Shown in pieces: positions 31,119 through 39,422 of a stretch of DNA of 64,000 nucleotides (position 1 is the stretch's first letter; each line of letters opens with the position of its first letter). Source of the stretch: an uncultured Flavobacteriaceae bacterium. GTDB taxonomy: Bacteria > Bacteroidota > Bacteroidia > Flavobacteriales > Flavobacteriaceae. The stretch is taken from the NCBI GenBank assembly GCA_947495135.1, contig CANLXN010000001.1, forward strand, positions 62,001 to 126,000. The letters are read 5' to 3'. The translations under genes and the position numbers were made by a program. The notes beneath the pieces were generated by a model. That model was given only the letters and a program-made list of their open reading frames with translations. It was not told the origin of the DNA and did no database searches.

Positions 31119-31148
31119 AAAGCCTTTCCATTGTGAAAGGCTTTTTTC
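31119..31148 (+). terminator. Terminator after the L31 gene
   Basis: AAAGCCTTTC (31119-31128) pairs with GAAAGGCTTT (31135-31144), six-base loop, then T's. Confidence 0.9.
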
Positions 31149-31268
31149 ATTACCCTCTAAAGCATAAAGTCGAGGCGTTTTTTTGGTTGAAAGGCTTCCT
31201 TCGTTATAATTTGGCTTACCATATCGCAAATCCTATATAGTAGGTAGTAATTCAATTGCGATAGGTTG

Positions 31269-31276
31269 TATATTTG
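31269..31276 (+). promoter_or_regulatory. -7 box before the GlmU-like gene
   Basis: TATATTTG is a perfect TAnnTTTG box 20 bases before the ATG at 31296. It overlaps an in-frame TTG at 31266, which is thus unlikely to be the start. No TTG lies at the best upstream spacing. Confidence 0.55.
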
Positions 31277-31295
31277 TTTTTTAATTGCATCTCAA

Positions 31296-32471
31296 ATGAA
31301 TTATATTCTCTTCGACGGAGCCGTCCGAAACCAACTTCTTCCTTTTACCTATACCCGACCTGTAGCCGATATTCGAGTTGGTATTCTAACCATACGCGAA
31401 AAATGGGAAAAGTATTTAGGTTTCACGACTTCTACTGTTACCGAAGATTATTTGGTTGAAAAATGGCCAATGGTCGAATTAGCCGCTAACATTTTAATCA
31501 ATGCTTCTTTTTTGCCCACTGAAAATTTAGTCAAGATCGTATCTGGCTTAAAAGAGAATCAAGCTGTTTTCTTTGAAGATGAACCACTTGCGTTTTTTAC
31601 TGTTGAAGGACAGGACGTTGATTTTGATACGTTCGATATTGTTCAATATACGTATGGCGACGTATTGCGTATAGAGCACACCTGGGATATTTTTTCAAAG
31701 AACCCAGAAGCCATCGAACGAGATTTCAACTTGATAACTCGGGGGAGAGATTCCCAGCCTATTCCAGAAATGACCGTAGCTTTCAACAAAGAAGCTATTT
31801 TTATTGAAGAAGGAGCAAAACTTCCTTTGTGTTCACTAAATGCAACCGATGGTCCTATCTATATTGGAAAAGACGCCGAGATTATGGAAGGATCTATGAT
31901 TAGAGGTCCTTTCGCTTTATGTGAGTATGCAACGGTTAAAATGGGTGCCAAAATCTATGGCGGGACTACTATTGGTCCTCATAGCAAAGTAGGAGGTGAA
32001 GTTAGTAATTCGGTTATTTTTGGGTTTTCTAATAAAGGCCATGATGGTTTTATTGGTAATACAGTAATGGGTGAATGGTGTAATTTGGGGGCAGATTCCA
32101 ATACCTCGAATTTAAAGAATAACTATGCGGAAGTGCGTCTGTGGGATTATGAGACAGAAGGATTCGCTAGAACTGGACTTCAGTTCTGTGGTCTTATGAT
32201 AGGAGATCATAGTAAATGTGCGATTAATACGATGTTCAACACTGGAACCGTAGTTGGAGTTAGTTCGAATATCTTCGGAAGTGGCTTTCCACGTAATTTT
32301 GTGCCTAGCTTTAGTTGGGGAGGAAGCGGAGGAGTTACTACCTATAAAACAACCAAGGCTTTTGAGGTGGCTAAGATTGTGATGCAGCGCAGAAAACTAG
32401 AGTTTACCGAAGTCGATGAAAAAATCTTAGAGCATGTATTTGAAGAGACGGCTAAGTTTAGACGAGATTAG
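31296..32471 (+). CDS. GlmU-like protein: sugar-nucleotidyltransferase-like N-domain plus left-handed beta helix
   Basis: From ATG 31296 the protein has 391 residues. The N-terminal half resembles the GlmU N-terminal domain found in Bacteroidota (NYILFDGAVRNQLLPFTYTRP). It does not contain the usual G-x-G-T-R nucleotide loop of pyrophosphorylases. From about residue 180 the sequence shows hexapeptide repeats typical of a left-handed beta helix (AKIYGGTTIGPHSKVGGEV, IGEH/GDHSKC-like turns), ending in KTTKAFEVAKIVMQRR. Such proteins are often labelled glucose-1-phosphate thymidylyltransferase, but the reaction is not proven. A role in sugar-nucleotide or acyl transfer is an inference. Confidence 0.8.
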   Translation: MNYILFDGAVRNQLLPFTYTRPVADIRVGILTIREKWEKYLGFTTSTVTEDYLVEKWPMVELAANILINASFLPTENLVKIVSGLKENQAVFFEDEPLAFFTVEGQDVDFDTFDIVQYTYGDVLRIEHTWDIFSKNPEAIERDFNLITRGRDSQPIPEMTVAFNKEAIFIEEGAKLPLCSLNATDGPIYIGKDAEIMEGSMIRGPFALCEYATVKMGAKIYGGTTIGPHSKVGGEVSNSVIFGFSNKGHDGFIGNTVMGEWCNLGADSNTSNLKNNYAEVRLWDYETEGFARTGLQFCGLMIGDHSKCAINTMFNTGTVVGVSSNIFGSGFPRNFVPSFSWGGSGGVTTYKTTKAFEVAKIVMQRRKLEFTEVDEKILEHVFEETAKFRRD

Positions 32472-32518
32472 AAGGTGTAACTTATCACCAAAATTGTGCT
32501 CCGCCCAGACGTTAGAAA

Positions 32519-32830
32519 TTAATGTGCTTCCTGAAATCTAAAAAAGTCTACATTTATTAATTGCCATGAGTTTAAGACTAAGGCTACAATGGCGATAGTG
32601 ATAATCACAATGAACACTCTTATCATTATTTGGCGTTTGCGATCGATTTTTCTCTTCTCCGATTGTTCTCTTTTAAACACATCAAATTCATAGCTAGACA
32701 TTTTCTTGTGGTCATGCATTTTACCGTATATGCCTGAATATTTTCTGTCTTTATCGTATAACTTCCTTCGCTCCCCCTTTAGCTTTCGGTTGTTGTTGAT
32801 ACTATTATTCATGCCTTGAATACTGCTCAT
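32519..32830 (-). CDS. Small single-helix membrane protein
   Basis: This 103-residue protein is very basic for its first 65 residues (many Lys, Arg and Asp, with YDKDRKYSGIYGKMHDHKK), followed by one transmembrane helix (about 68-88, IMIRVFIVIITIAIVALVL) and a short outer tail. The charge distribution predicts a cytoplasmic N-terminus. No family was recognised. It lies alone between convergent and same-strand genes. Confidence 0.6.
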   Translation of the reverse strand: MSSIQGMNNSINNNRKLKGERRKLYDKDRKYSGIYGKMHDHKKMSSYEFDVFKREQSEKRKIDRKRQIMIRVFIVIITIAIVALVLNSWQLINVDFFRFQEAH

Positions 32831-32930
32831 AGGGGTGTGTTTGTTCTATTAGTCGAGAAACTGTAAGAAAACGTTACGCTTTTTGGTTTGGGAACGCAGT
32901 ATCCGAAAGGTTTAGAAGTAGTAGTAACGG

Positions 32931-34562
32931 TTATTTTTCTTTCTTAACCCGCTTCAAAAACAGGAAGTTTTGAGGATTGATCCCTAAACCATTTACTTTT
33001 TTACTCACGAAACGAATTGCCATATCATAGTAGAGAGGAATCACAGGCGCGTCTGCCACTATTAAGGAATCCATTTTGGTGTAGAGGTTTTTACGGTCGT
33101 CGATATGGACAATCGATAAGGATTGTTCGTACAAACTGTCCATTAATTCACTTTTGTAATGGGTGTAGTTAGGTCCATTAGGAGTAAAATTAAGACTGTA
33201 AAATAGGGATAGATAATTTTCAGCATCGGGATAATCTGCAACCCAGCTCGCCCTAAAAATATCTAACTCGCCACTGCTTTTCTTTTGTCTAAGCGTGGAT
33301 GGCGGCATTACATCTATAGTAACCTTGATGCCCAGTTTTTCTAATTCGCGCTGGATGTACTCGCAAATATCCAAGTATTGGCTATTGGTTCCAATAACGA
33401 TTTCAGGATTGGGATCTCCCGTTTCTAGTTTGTACTGTTCTATGAGGGACCGTGCTATTTCGGGTTGGTAAGAATAGCCTTCAATTTCAGCAAAACCAGG
33501 AAGCCCTTTTGGAATAAACCCGTGAATGGCTGGTATTCCCAGTCCGTTACGAAGATAGGTGACCATCTTTTTACGGTCAAAACCATAGTTTACTGCCTTT
33601 CTAAGTAGGTTGGATTGGATCTCGGGTGTTTCTGCTCCCATAAAAAAACCTAGGTACTCGGTATTCAAATAAGGAGTAGTAAGGAGTTTTACGCGATCTT
33701 GGTATTTTTCTTTGAGCTGCCCTTTGGTGGTAAGAATTTCATCTTTATAACTGTTGTCTAAACCCGACATGAAATCGATTTTTCCTTGCGCAAACTGAAG
33801 AAACTCACTCTGCTTATCGGGTAAAAAAGTGATGGAAACTGCTTCGAGATAGGGGAGTGGGGTTCCATTTTCGTCTTTCTCAAAATACAGTGGATTTTTT
33901 CTGAAAATGAGCTTTATGTTTTCTTCCCACATTTTATACTGAAATGGTCCTGTTCCTACAGGGTTTCGTCGCCATTCATTTCCATAGTGCTCTACGGCTT
34001 CTTTCGGCACTACCGAACAATACCTCATGGATAGCAAGCCCAAAAAGGCTGGGAAAGGTTGTTTTAATTGTACTACAAAGGTGGTGTCGTCTACCGCCTT
34101 GTACGATTCAACATTACTTAGTACCCAGCTGCCGGGCGACGCAACTTTAGGATCGGTGAGGCGGTCAAAACTATACTGAAAGTCGGATGCCTTCACGGTT
34201 CGCGTACCATCTACACCGAAAACACTATTTCGATGAAAATAGACGTCATTTCTTAAATAGAAGGTGTAGGTGGATGTAGAATCGTTGATCTCCCAGTCTT
34301 TAGCAATATCTGGCTGAATGTTAAGAGAATCATCCAGTTGTACCAATCCGTTAAATAATTGATTGGAAGGCCAAATAGTTTGTGGATTTCGAGCGAAAGC
34401 TGGGTCCAGCGAAGCGACATTACTGTGTTCGTTGTATCGAAAGACGAGGTGGTCTTTAGAGGTTTGCTCCGCTTCTTCCTTGCAAGATGTAAAGAAAAAC
34501 GCAAGGCAAGCTGCAGTGCATGAGACGGCGATGAATGTTAATTTTCGGGTAAGGCTTTCCAT
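32931..34562 (-). CDS. Family 5 extracellular solute-binding lipoprotein (peptide/OppA-like)
   Basis: This 543-residue lipoprotein has a signal peptide with lipobox FTSC at about residue 27. The mature part is the SBP_bac_5 fold: NEHSNVASLDPAFARNPQT near 45, DGTRTVKASDFQYSFDRL near 120, GTGPFQYKMWEEN near 198, KAVNYGFDRKKM near 315 and DYPDAENYLSLFYS near 445. Such proteins bind oligopeptides or similar solutes for ABC import. Its start overlaps the end of the next upstream gene (the eight-helix protein) by 25 bases, so the two are tightly coupled. No OppB/OppC permease is present. Confidence 0.92.
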   Translation of the reverse strand: MESLTRKLTFIAVSCTAACLAFFFTSCKEEAEQTSKDHLVFRYNEHSNVASLDPAFARNPQTIWPSNQLFNGLVQLDDSLNIQPDIAKDWEINDSTSTYTFYLRNDVYFHRNSVFGVDGTRTVKASDFQYSFDRLTDPKVASPGSWVLSNVESYKAVDDTTFVVQLKQPFPAFLGLLSMRYCSVVPKEAVEHYGNEWRRNPVGTGPFQYKMWEENIKLIFRKNPLYFEKDENGTPLPYLEAVSITFLPDKQSEFLQFAQGKIDFMSGLDNSYKDEILTTKGQLKEKYQDRVKLLTTPYLNTEYLGFFMGAETPEIQSNLLRKAVNYGFDRKKMVTYLRNGLGIPAIHGFIPKGLPGFAEIEGYSYQPEIARSLIEQYKLETGDPNPEIVIGTNSQYLDICEYIQRELEKLGIKVTIDVMPPSTLRQKKSSGELDIFRASWVADYPDAENYLSLFYSLNFTPNGPNYTHYKSELMDSLYEQSLSIVHIDDRKNLYTKMDSLIVADAPVIPLYYDMAIRFVSKKVNGLGINPQNFLFLKRVKKEK

Positions 34563-36316
34563 TTTTTTATGATACCAGAATATAAATAAATAAAAATTAA
34601 ACCTACGGCAAAAAGTAAGTAGCTTAAGTTTTCTTCAAGGTAATGTAGAATCCTGAAACACTCTTCAGCCCCTTGCACCCAAACGCCTGGTTCGTTGAAA
34701 CAATTATAATTTTGGTGTGTATCAATTATAAGTAATATTAGAAATACATACAATACAAATCCCCAAATAGAGATGTTCAAGAATACACCCGATACTACCT
34801 TCTTTACCTTGTCTAAAAAGAATAAGGGGACTATCAGAACAGCGGTTCCTATTGCGAGGCATAGGTATTCAATAAAAAGGTCAATTTGCTCAGGTCCATT
34901 TGTGTTTAAAAAAGAAAATAAGGTTCCAATAAGAGCTATGATAATCCATAATACTCCAAAACCAATAATAGAAAAAAGCAACGTTTTGAGTCCGCTGACT
35001 CTAAATGCAAAAATAAAGCAGGCGAGTGTAAAAGCAATCCACAAGAACGCATGAAGGGTTTCGTCGAAAATTTTCTTGTCCTTGATTTCATAAATATTCT
35101 CATACGTATTGTAGAGTTTGTTCGTCTCTATATGGTAGTTGGTTTGTATGGCTTTTGCATGTGATTGAAAGGGAGTCAATTCCATGCCTGTTTCATAGAC
35201 ACGTGAGTTTATTTTAGAGTCCTTTTTTAACCTTCTAATGAGTCCTGTAACTTCAAATTTATCTGGCTGGTATATAATATCGAACCAGGTGTTTACATCC
35301 AAGTTATAGGAAATTTGATGCGTGTCTGCAATTCTTAAGAAATCTGATAAGATCTGTTTTATTTCTGTAGGGTTATTTCTTTTCAACAGTTCATAGCCCT
35401 GTTTGTTCTGGAGATGCAGAAGATGTCTCTTTTCTGTAAAATCGTCATACTCGTTAGAATCTTCGTAGTAGGTTTCTTCAAGATACGAGCCATTGTCGTA
35501 GTAGTTAATTCCATATTCGTTTTCTTCTGAAAAAAAGACATGAGAAAAATTATAGTACGATGGATTTTTGGTGATAAGGTGTTTGGATACATCAACCACG
35601 GTGTCTTTGAAGTAATATACCATCGACGAGTCTAGCTGTGTAGAGCCAACATGGTTAGCAAAAATACTATCTCTATAGGTTTGGCTATACTTATAGGTTT
35701 TGGTTTTAAGACTATAGAATTGATAATCGACACCCAAAGAAGTAAAATATGATTTCGAGGTATCTATAAATTGCTCGTTGTCCTCACAATACAAGGAGTC
35801 GAAGAATTTGGGGTAGCGAATTTTTGATGGAGTGTAGTCTTGCAAGTTATGCGAAAAGAAAATCGCGGCCTTATTGGTCAAAGCAATCTCTTTGGCGATT
35901 TGTTCGTCTTTGTAGGTTTGGCTTACGCCAAACTTAACTCCTGCCATATAAGAGTAATAGAATGCAGTAGCACTTAAAATAATTACTAAGTAGCAAATAA
36001 ACTGCTTAAATAATTGCAGTCTGCTTGTTGGGTAATAACTTTTAAAAGAGTTGTTTTTGAATAAATAGAACAACCATACTACGAGGAGTAAGATGGAGAT
36101 TAGTATTCCGAAAAAGACGCCTCCATTGTTGAAAAACAGTCTGTCTGCTCCACGTTTATGAAAAAGTTCTGCATTAGACACCGAGCTAAAGCCAACTGTA
36201 AAAAAGCATAGGTGAATGAAAATAGATATTAAAATCATCCATAGCAATCGAGTATTCCAAATAATAGGATGTTTTTCGAGTAAACGGGTGTTAATGGTTC
36301 TGATCAATTTTTTCAT
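34538..36316 (-). CDS. Eight-helix membrane protein with large extracytoplasmic domain
   Basis: This 592-residue protein has three helices at about 25-45, 65-88 and 103-125. A roughly 300-residue hydrophilic domain rich in Tyr, Asp and Asn follows (about 127-425), then five more helices (about 430-450, 456-480, 492-512, 520-542 and 568-588). The domain between helix 3 and helix 4 faces outward by charge bias. No family was recognised. It is 12 bases downstream of an ABC ATPase gene and overlaps the solute-binding protein gene, which makes it the likely membrane part of this ABC system, though it is unlike OppB/OppC. Confidence 0.75.
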   Translation of the reverse strand: MKKLIRTINTRLLEKHPIIWNTRLLWMILISIFIHLCFFTVGFSSVSNAELFHKRGADRLFFNNGGVFFGILISILLLVVWLFYLFKNNSFKSYYPTSRLQLFKQFICYLVIILSATAFYYSYMAGVKFGVSQTYKDEQIAKEIALTNKAAIFFSHNLQDYTPSKIRYPKFFDSLYCEDNEQFIDTSKSYFTSLGVDYQFYSLKTKTYKYSQTYRDSIFANHVGSTQLDSSMVYYFKDTVVDVSKHLITKNPSYYNFSHVFFSEENEYGINYYDNGSYLEETYYEDSNEYDDFTEKRHLLHLQNKQGYELLKRNNPTEIKQILSDFLRIADTHQISYNLDVNTWFDIIYQPDKFEVTGLIRRLKKDSKINSRVYETGMELTPFQSHAKAIQTNYHIETNKLYNTYENIYEIKDKKIFDETLHAFLWIAFTLACFIFAFRVSGLKTLLFSIIGFGVLWIIIALIGTLFSFLNTNGPEQIDLFIEYLCLAIGTAVLIVPLFFLDKVKKVVSGVFLNISIWGFVLYVFLILLIIDTHQNYNCFNEPGVWVQGAEECFRILHYLEENLSYLLFAVGLIFIYLYSGIIKKWKALPEN

Positions 36317-36328
36317 GGACGTGTAGCG

Positions 36329-37489
36329 TTAGGATACAAAAAATCTCCTGGATGAATTTGTGATATTTCGAGTGTAAGTCACTTCCACTTCGTTTTCGCC
36401 CAGGGTTTTGAGAACAGAATAATAAGGCGTTTCGCTTCTGAAAGATGCAATAAAAACACCGCCGTTAAAAATGAGCTTTTCTAATTGTAAGGGTTTCAAA
36501 ATCCTATTCAATTCTTCTCTGTCACAATTGCAATCAATTTCAATGATTAACGGATTGTTACTGCGGTTTGAAGTAGTTTCGTGCGTATTTTCTTGTAGGT
36601 GTTTTCCGTTTTTTAGATAAATTACCTTATCTGAAACTTTTTCAACTTCGTAGAGTTGTTGTGAACTTAAAATGAGTGCAATAGGATTATTGATAGAACT
36701 GCAGATAGATTTTAAATCCTCAAGAATTACCTGTTGAGAGAGTATATCTAAATTTGCTAGTGGTTCATCGAGAAGTAGTAACTCTGGCTTTCGCAAAAGG
36801 GTTCTAGCGAGTTCGAATCTCATTTTGTATCCAGAAGATAGTTCACTCCATTTTAGGTGCTTATAGTTCCAGAGTCCCAAACGAGCTATCATCATTAAAA
36901 CCCTAGTTTCATTTTCTTCTGGCGGGACCCCGTAATTGGAGAGCACAAATTTGAGGTTGTCTTTTAAACTCCCGTACCATTTGTTGGTTCGTTGCGGAAT
37001 GTAGACTAAATGCGTACGCAGGTCGTAGTTAGAATAGGTGTTATCGTCAAAACGAAAACTCAGTTGCCCTGAAGTGCAGGCGAGTTCTTTGGCAAGTACT
37101 CGTAATAATGTTGTTTTTCCATTGCCGTTCTCACCTACAAGTCCATATACCTGTCCTTTTGTAATTGATAGAGAGATGGGGCCAAGGTTAAAACGATTTT
37201 TACCATAACTCTTTATCACGTTTTCGGCCTCAATAATAGGATGATTGTTACGGTGCTCTGGTATCGGAATTTTGCGAATTTTTTCTAGTAATGATTTGGA
37301 CTTTTCAACAAGTTCGATTTCGTTTTCTGGGAATTTTTCTTTCCAGTCTGTGAGCGTGATTACTTCGTTATAAATGTCGAGGTCTTGGGTGTCGATCGCG
37401 CAGTCCATAAGTTTTCTATAGCCTAGGACGGTATCTGAGTTGTGAAAAAAATTGAGAACTTCTTTTATTCTTTGTTCCGCTTTCGACAT
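36329..37489 (-). CDS. ABC transporter ATPase with N-terminal helical extension and changed H-loop
   Basis: This 386-residue protein begins with an 85-residue helical region that is not part of a usual ABC ATPase. The ATPase domain follows: Walker A GENGNGKTT (119-127), Q-loop Q166, signature LSSGYKMR (217-224), Walker B LLLLDEP (237-243) and D-loop. The switch histidine is replaced by Q277 in ILSSQQLYEVE, where ABC ATPases normally have H. The signature glycine and serine are kept. The C-terminal 85 residues form an extra domain. It is first in a three-gene cluster with the eight-helix protein and the solute-binding lipoprotein. Confidence 0.88.
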   Translation of the reverse strand: MSKAEQRIKEVLNFFHNSDTVLGYRKLMDCAIDTQDLDIYNEVITLTDWKEKFPENEIELVEKSKSLLEKIRKIPIPEHRNNHPIIEAENVIKSYGKNRFNLGPISLSITKGQVYGLVGENGNGKTTLLRVLAKELACTSGQLSFRFDDNTYSNYDLRTHLVYIPQRTNKWYGSLKDNLKFVLSNYGVPPEENETRVLMMIARLGLWNYKHLKWSELSSGYKMRFELARTLLRKPELLLLDEPLANLDILSQQVILEDLKSICSSINNPIALILSSQQLYEVEKVSDKVIYLKNGKHLQENTHETTSNRSNNPLIIEIDCNCDREELNRILKPLQLEKLIFNGGVFIASFRSETPYYSVLKTLGENEVEVTYTRNITNSSRRFFVS

Positions 37490-37589
37490 AAAAAACAGTT
37501 TTTATATTATCGTTTAATAACAATGTCTTTGGGTAGATAAACTACACATAAGGACGTGGGTGTCTAGCGAATATCTTCAATAATACTTG

Positions 37590-37597
37590 TATATTTG
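37590..37597 (+). promoter_or_regulatory. -7 box before mtaB
   Basis: TATATTTG, a perfect TAnnTTTG box, lies 23 bases before the mtaB start codon. No TTG at the preferred spacing upstream. Confidence 0.55.
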
Positions 37598-37620
37598 CAG
37601 CCGTTTGCTAAAGTACAATA

Positions 37621-38964
37621 ATGAACCTTTCCAAAAAAGTCGCTTTTTACACTCTTGGCTGTAAGCTCAATTTTTCTGAGACTTCTACGATTGCTCGTGG
37701 TTTTTCTTCGGAAGGGTTTGATCGTGTGGACTTTAAGGAGAAAGCAGATGTGTATGTGATCAATACCTGTAGTGTTACCGAGAATGCCGATAAACGATTT
37801 AAAACGATCGTAAAACAAGCGCAAAAAGCAAATCCTGAAGCTTTTGTTGCTGCTATTGGATGTTATGCCCAATTAAAGCCTCAGGAACTGGCAGATGTTA
37901 ATGGAGTGGATTTAGTTTTAGGCGCTACCGAGAAGTTTAAGATTACGGCATATATTAATGAACTGTTGAACCGACCGGAACGTATGAATGGGGTTGGCGA
38001 GATTCATTCCTGTGAGATTGAAGATGCAGATTTTTATGTAGGTTCCTATTCTATTGGAGACCGCACTAGAGCGTTTTTAAAAGTGCAAGACGGATGCGAT
38101 TATAAATGTACCTACTGTACTATTCCTTTGGCAAGAGGAATTTCTCGAAGCGATACACTTCAAAACGTATTAGATAATGCAGCCGAGATTTCAGCAAAAG
38201 GAATCAAGGAAATTGTATTAACTGGAGTTAATATTGGTGACTACGGGAAAGGAGAGTTTGGCAATAAAAAGCACGAACATACATTTTTTGAATTGTGTGA
38301 AGCATTGGATGAGGTGCCAGGGATAGAACGACTTCGAATTTCTTCTATTGAGCCTAATCTTTTAAAGAACGAGACCATTCAATTTGTTTCCTCTTCTAAA
38401 AGCTTTGTGCCCCATTTTCACATTCCTCTGCAAAGTGGTAGTGATGCGATTTTAAAATTGATGCGTCGCAGGTATATGAGTGATCTTTATGTAGAGCGCG
38501 TAGCAAAAATTAGAGAGGTGATGCCTCATGCTTGTATTGGCGTAGATGTAATTGTAGGTTTTCCTGGTGAAACAGATGAAATATTCCTTGAAACATATAA
38601 TTTCTTGATGGAGTTAGATATTTCTTATTTGCATGTGTTCACTTATTCCGAAAGAGATAATACACCCGCGGCCGAAATGGGCGGAGTAGTGCCAAAAAAT
38701 GTTAGAAGTAAACGAAGTAAGATGTTGAGAGGGCTCTCTGTGAAAAAACGAAGAGCATTTTATGAAAGCCAATTAGGTTCTGTGCGTACTGTTCTTTTTG
38801 AAGGTGAGAACAAAGAGGGTTTTATTCATGGATTCACAGAGAATTATGTGAAAGTAAAAACACATTGGAATCCTGAATTGGTTAACACTTTGCACGAAGT
38901 TATATTGACCAAAATTGATGAGGACGGCACGGTTAGAATAGAATTTGTAAACACCTTAGTCTAA
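37621..38964 (+). CDS. mtaB: tRNA t6A37 methylthiotransferase
   Basis: MtaB is a radical-SAM enzyme that adds a methylthio group to t6A at position 37 of ANN-reading tRNAs. The 447-residue protein has the UPF0004 domain with cysteines in LGCKLN, NTCSVT and IGCYAQ for the second iron-sulfur cluster. The radical-SAM triad is C159, C163 and C166 in CDYKCTYCTI, and SGVNIGDYG-type and LQSGSD motifs follow. The C-terminal TRAM domain ends the protein. Length and motif order fit MtaB (YqeV) rather than MiaB. It is convergent with the GNAT gene across a dispersed repeat. Confidence 0.95.
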   Translation: MNLSKKVAFYTLGCKLNFSETSTIARGFSSEGFDRVDFKEKADVYVINTCSVTENADKRFKTIVKQAQKANPEAFVAAIGCYAQLKPQELADVNGVDLVLGATEKFKITAYINELLNRPERMNGVGEIHSCEIEDADFYVGSYSIGDRTRAFLKVQDGCDYKCTYCTIPLARGISRSDTLQNVLDNAAEISAKGIKEIVLTGVNIGDYGKGEFGNKKHEHTFFELCEALDEVPGIERLRISSIEPNLLKNETIQFVSSSKSFVPHFHIPLQSGSDAILKLMRRRYMSDLYVERVAKIREVMPHACIGVDVIVGFPGETDEIFLETYNFLMELDISYLHVFTYSERDNTPAAEMGGVVPKNVRSKRSKMLRGLSVKKRRAFYESQLGSVRTVLFEGENKEGFIHGFTENYVKVKTHWNPELVNTLHEVILTKIDEDGTVRIEFVNTLV

Positions 38965-38987
38965 TAAGAAGCTAGAATAACAGATTT

Positions 38988-39098
38988 GCGTAAGGGATTG
39001 AACGGTCTGTTTGAGCTCTCCGCCTCAGGCGGAAGCGAGCAGTGAAAGCCCGTTGCCGCTTGATTGCGACCAAAGGAGTAAGAAAGTGGCATACGCCC
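38988..39098. repeat. Dispersed flavobacterial intergenic element with CCGCCT palindrome
   Basis: This is a 111-base, locally GC-richer tract between convergent mtaB and GNAT. On the minus strand it starts GGGCGTATGCC, contains CGGGCTTTCACTGCTCGC and ends AATCCCTTACGC. A 13-base palindrome (CCGCCT, one base, AGGCGG, 39020-39032) lies inside with flanking GCTC/GAGC arms. The framing GGGCGT...CGGGCTTTC...CAATCCC...ACGC is one I recognise from intergenic regions of many flavobacteria, but this is from memory. No coding sense; it may serve as a convergent terminator. Confidence 0.5.
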
Positions 39099-39105
39099 AA
39101 AGACA

Positions 39106-39405
39106 TTAAATACTAATGCCTACAGGTAATAAGTTCTTGTATTTTCTTCGATTTTTCCTCATAAACCCAGCAATTTCTGGACTGGTAGGAACCAGACTAA
39201 TGCCCCTATCTTCTACTTCTTTAAAAACTGCTTTAATAAAAATTTCTCTAAAACCTTGTTCTTCCAGATCTTCGGGCATTTCGTATTTGGTAAGGAAAAT
39301 TTTCCGGTCTTGCAGCGCGTATTCAATACGGGCCATGTTGTCTCCAATCTCAAGTTCGAATTGTCTTAAGAATTCATTGTCTGTAATTTCAACATCTTCA
39401 ATCAT
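39106..39405 (-). CDS. Small GNAT-family N-acetyltransferase (YidJ/CG-type)
   Basis: This 99-residue protein matches the short Acetyltransf_CG group: RIEYALQDRKIFLTKYEMP near 27-45, the EEQGFREIFIKAVFKEVEDRG helix in the acetyl-CoA region, and SPEIAGFMRKNRRKYKNLLP at the end. It lacks the full-length GNAT N-terminal lobe, as usual in this group. Acceptor unknown. It lies 17 bases downstream of the pirin gene on the same strand, so the two form an operon. Confidence 0.85.
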   Translation of the reverse strand: MIEDVEITDNEFLRQFELEIGDNMARIEYALQDRKIFLTKYEMPEDLEEQGFREIFIKAVFKEVEDRGISLVPTSPEIAGFMRKNRRKYKNLLPVGISI

Positions 39406-39422
39406 AGGGATCTGTTTTTCAA

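Noticed and set aside
38965-39105. tRNA gene in the GC-richer gap after mtaB
   Set aside because: The stems do not form a cloverleaf, and no T-loop-like or CCA-proximal sequence was found. The dispersed-repeat reading fits better.
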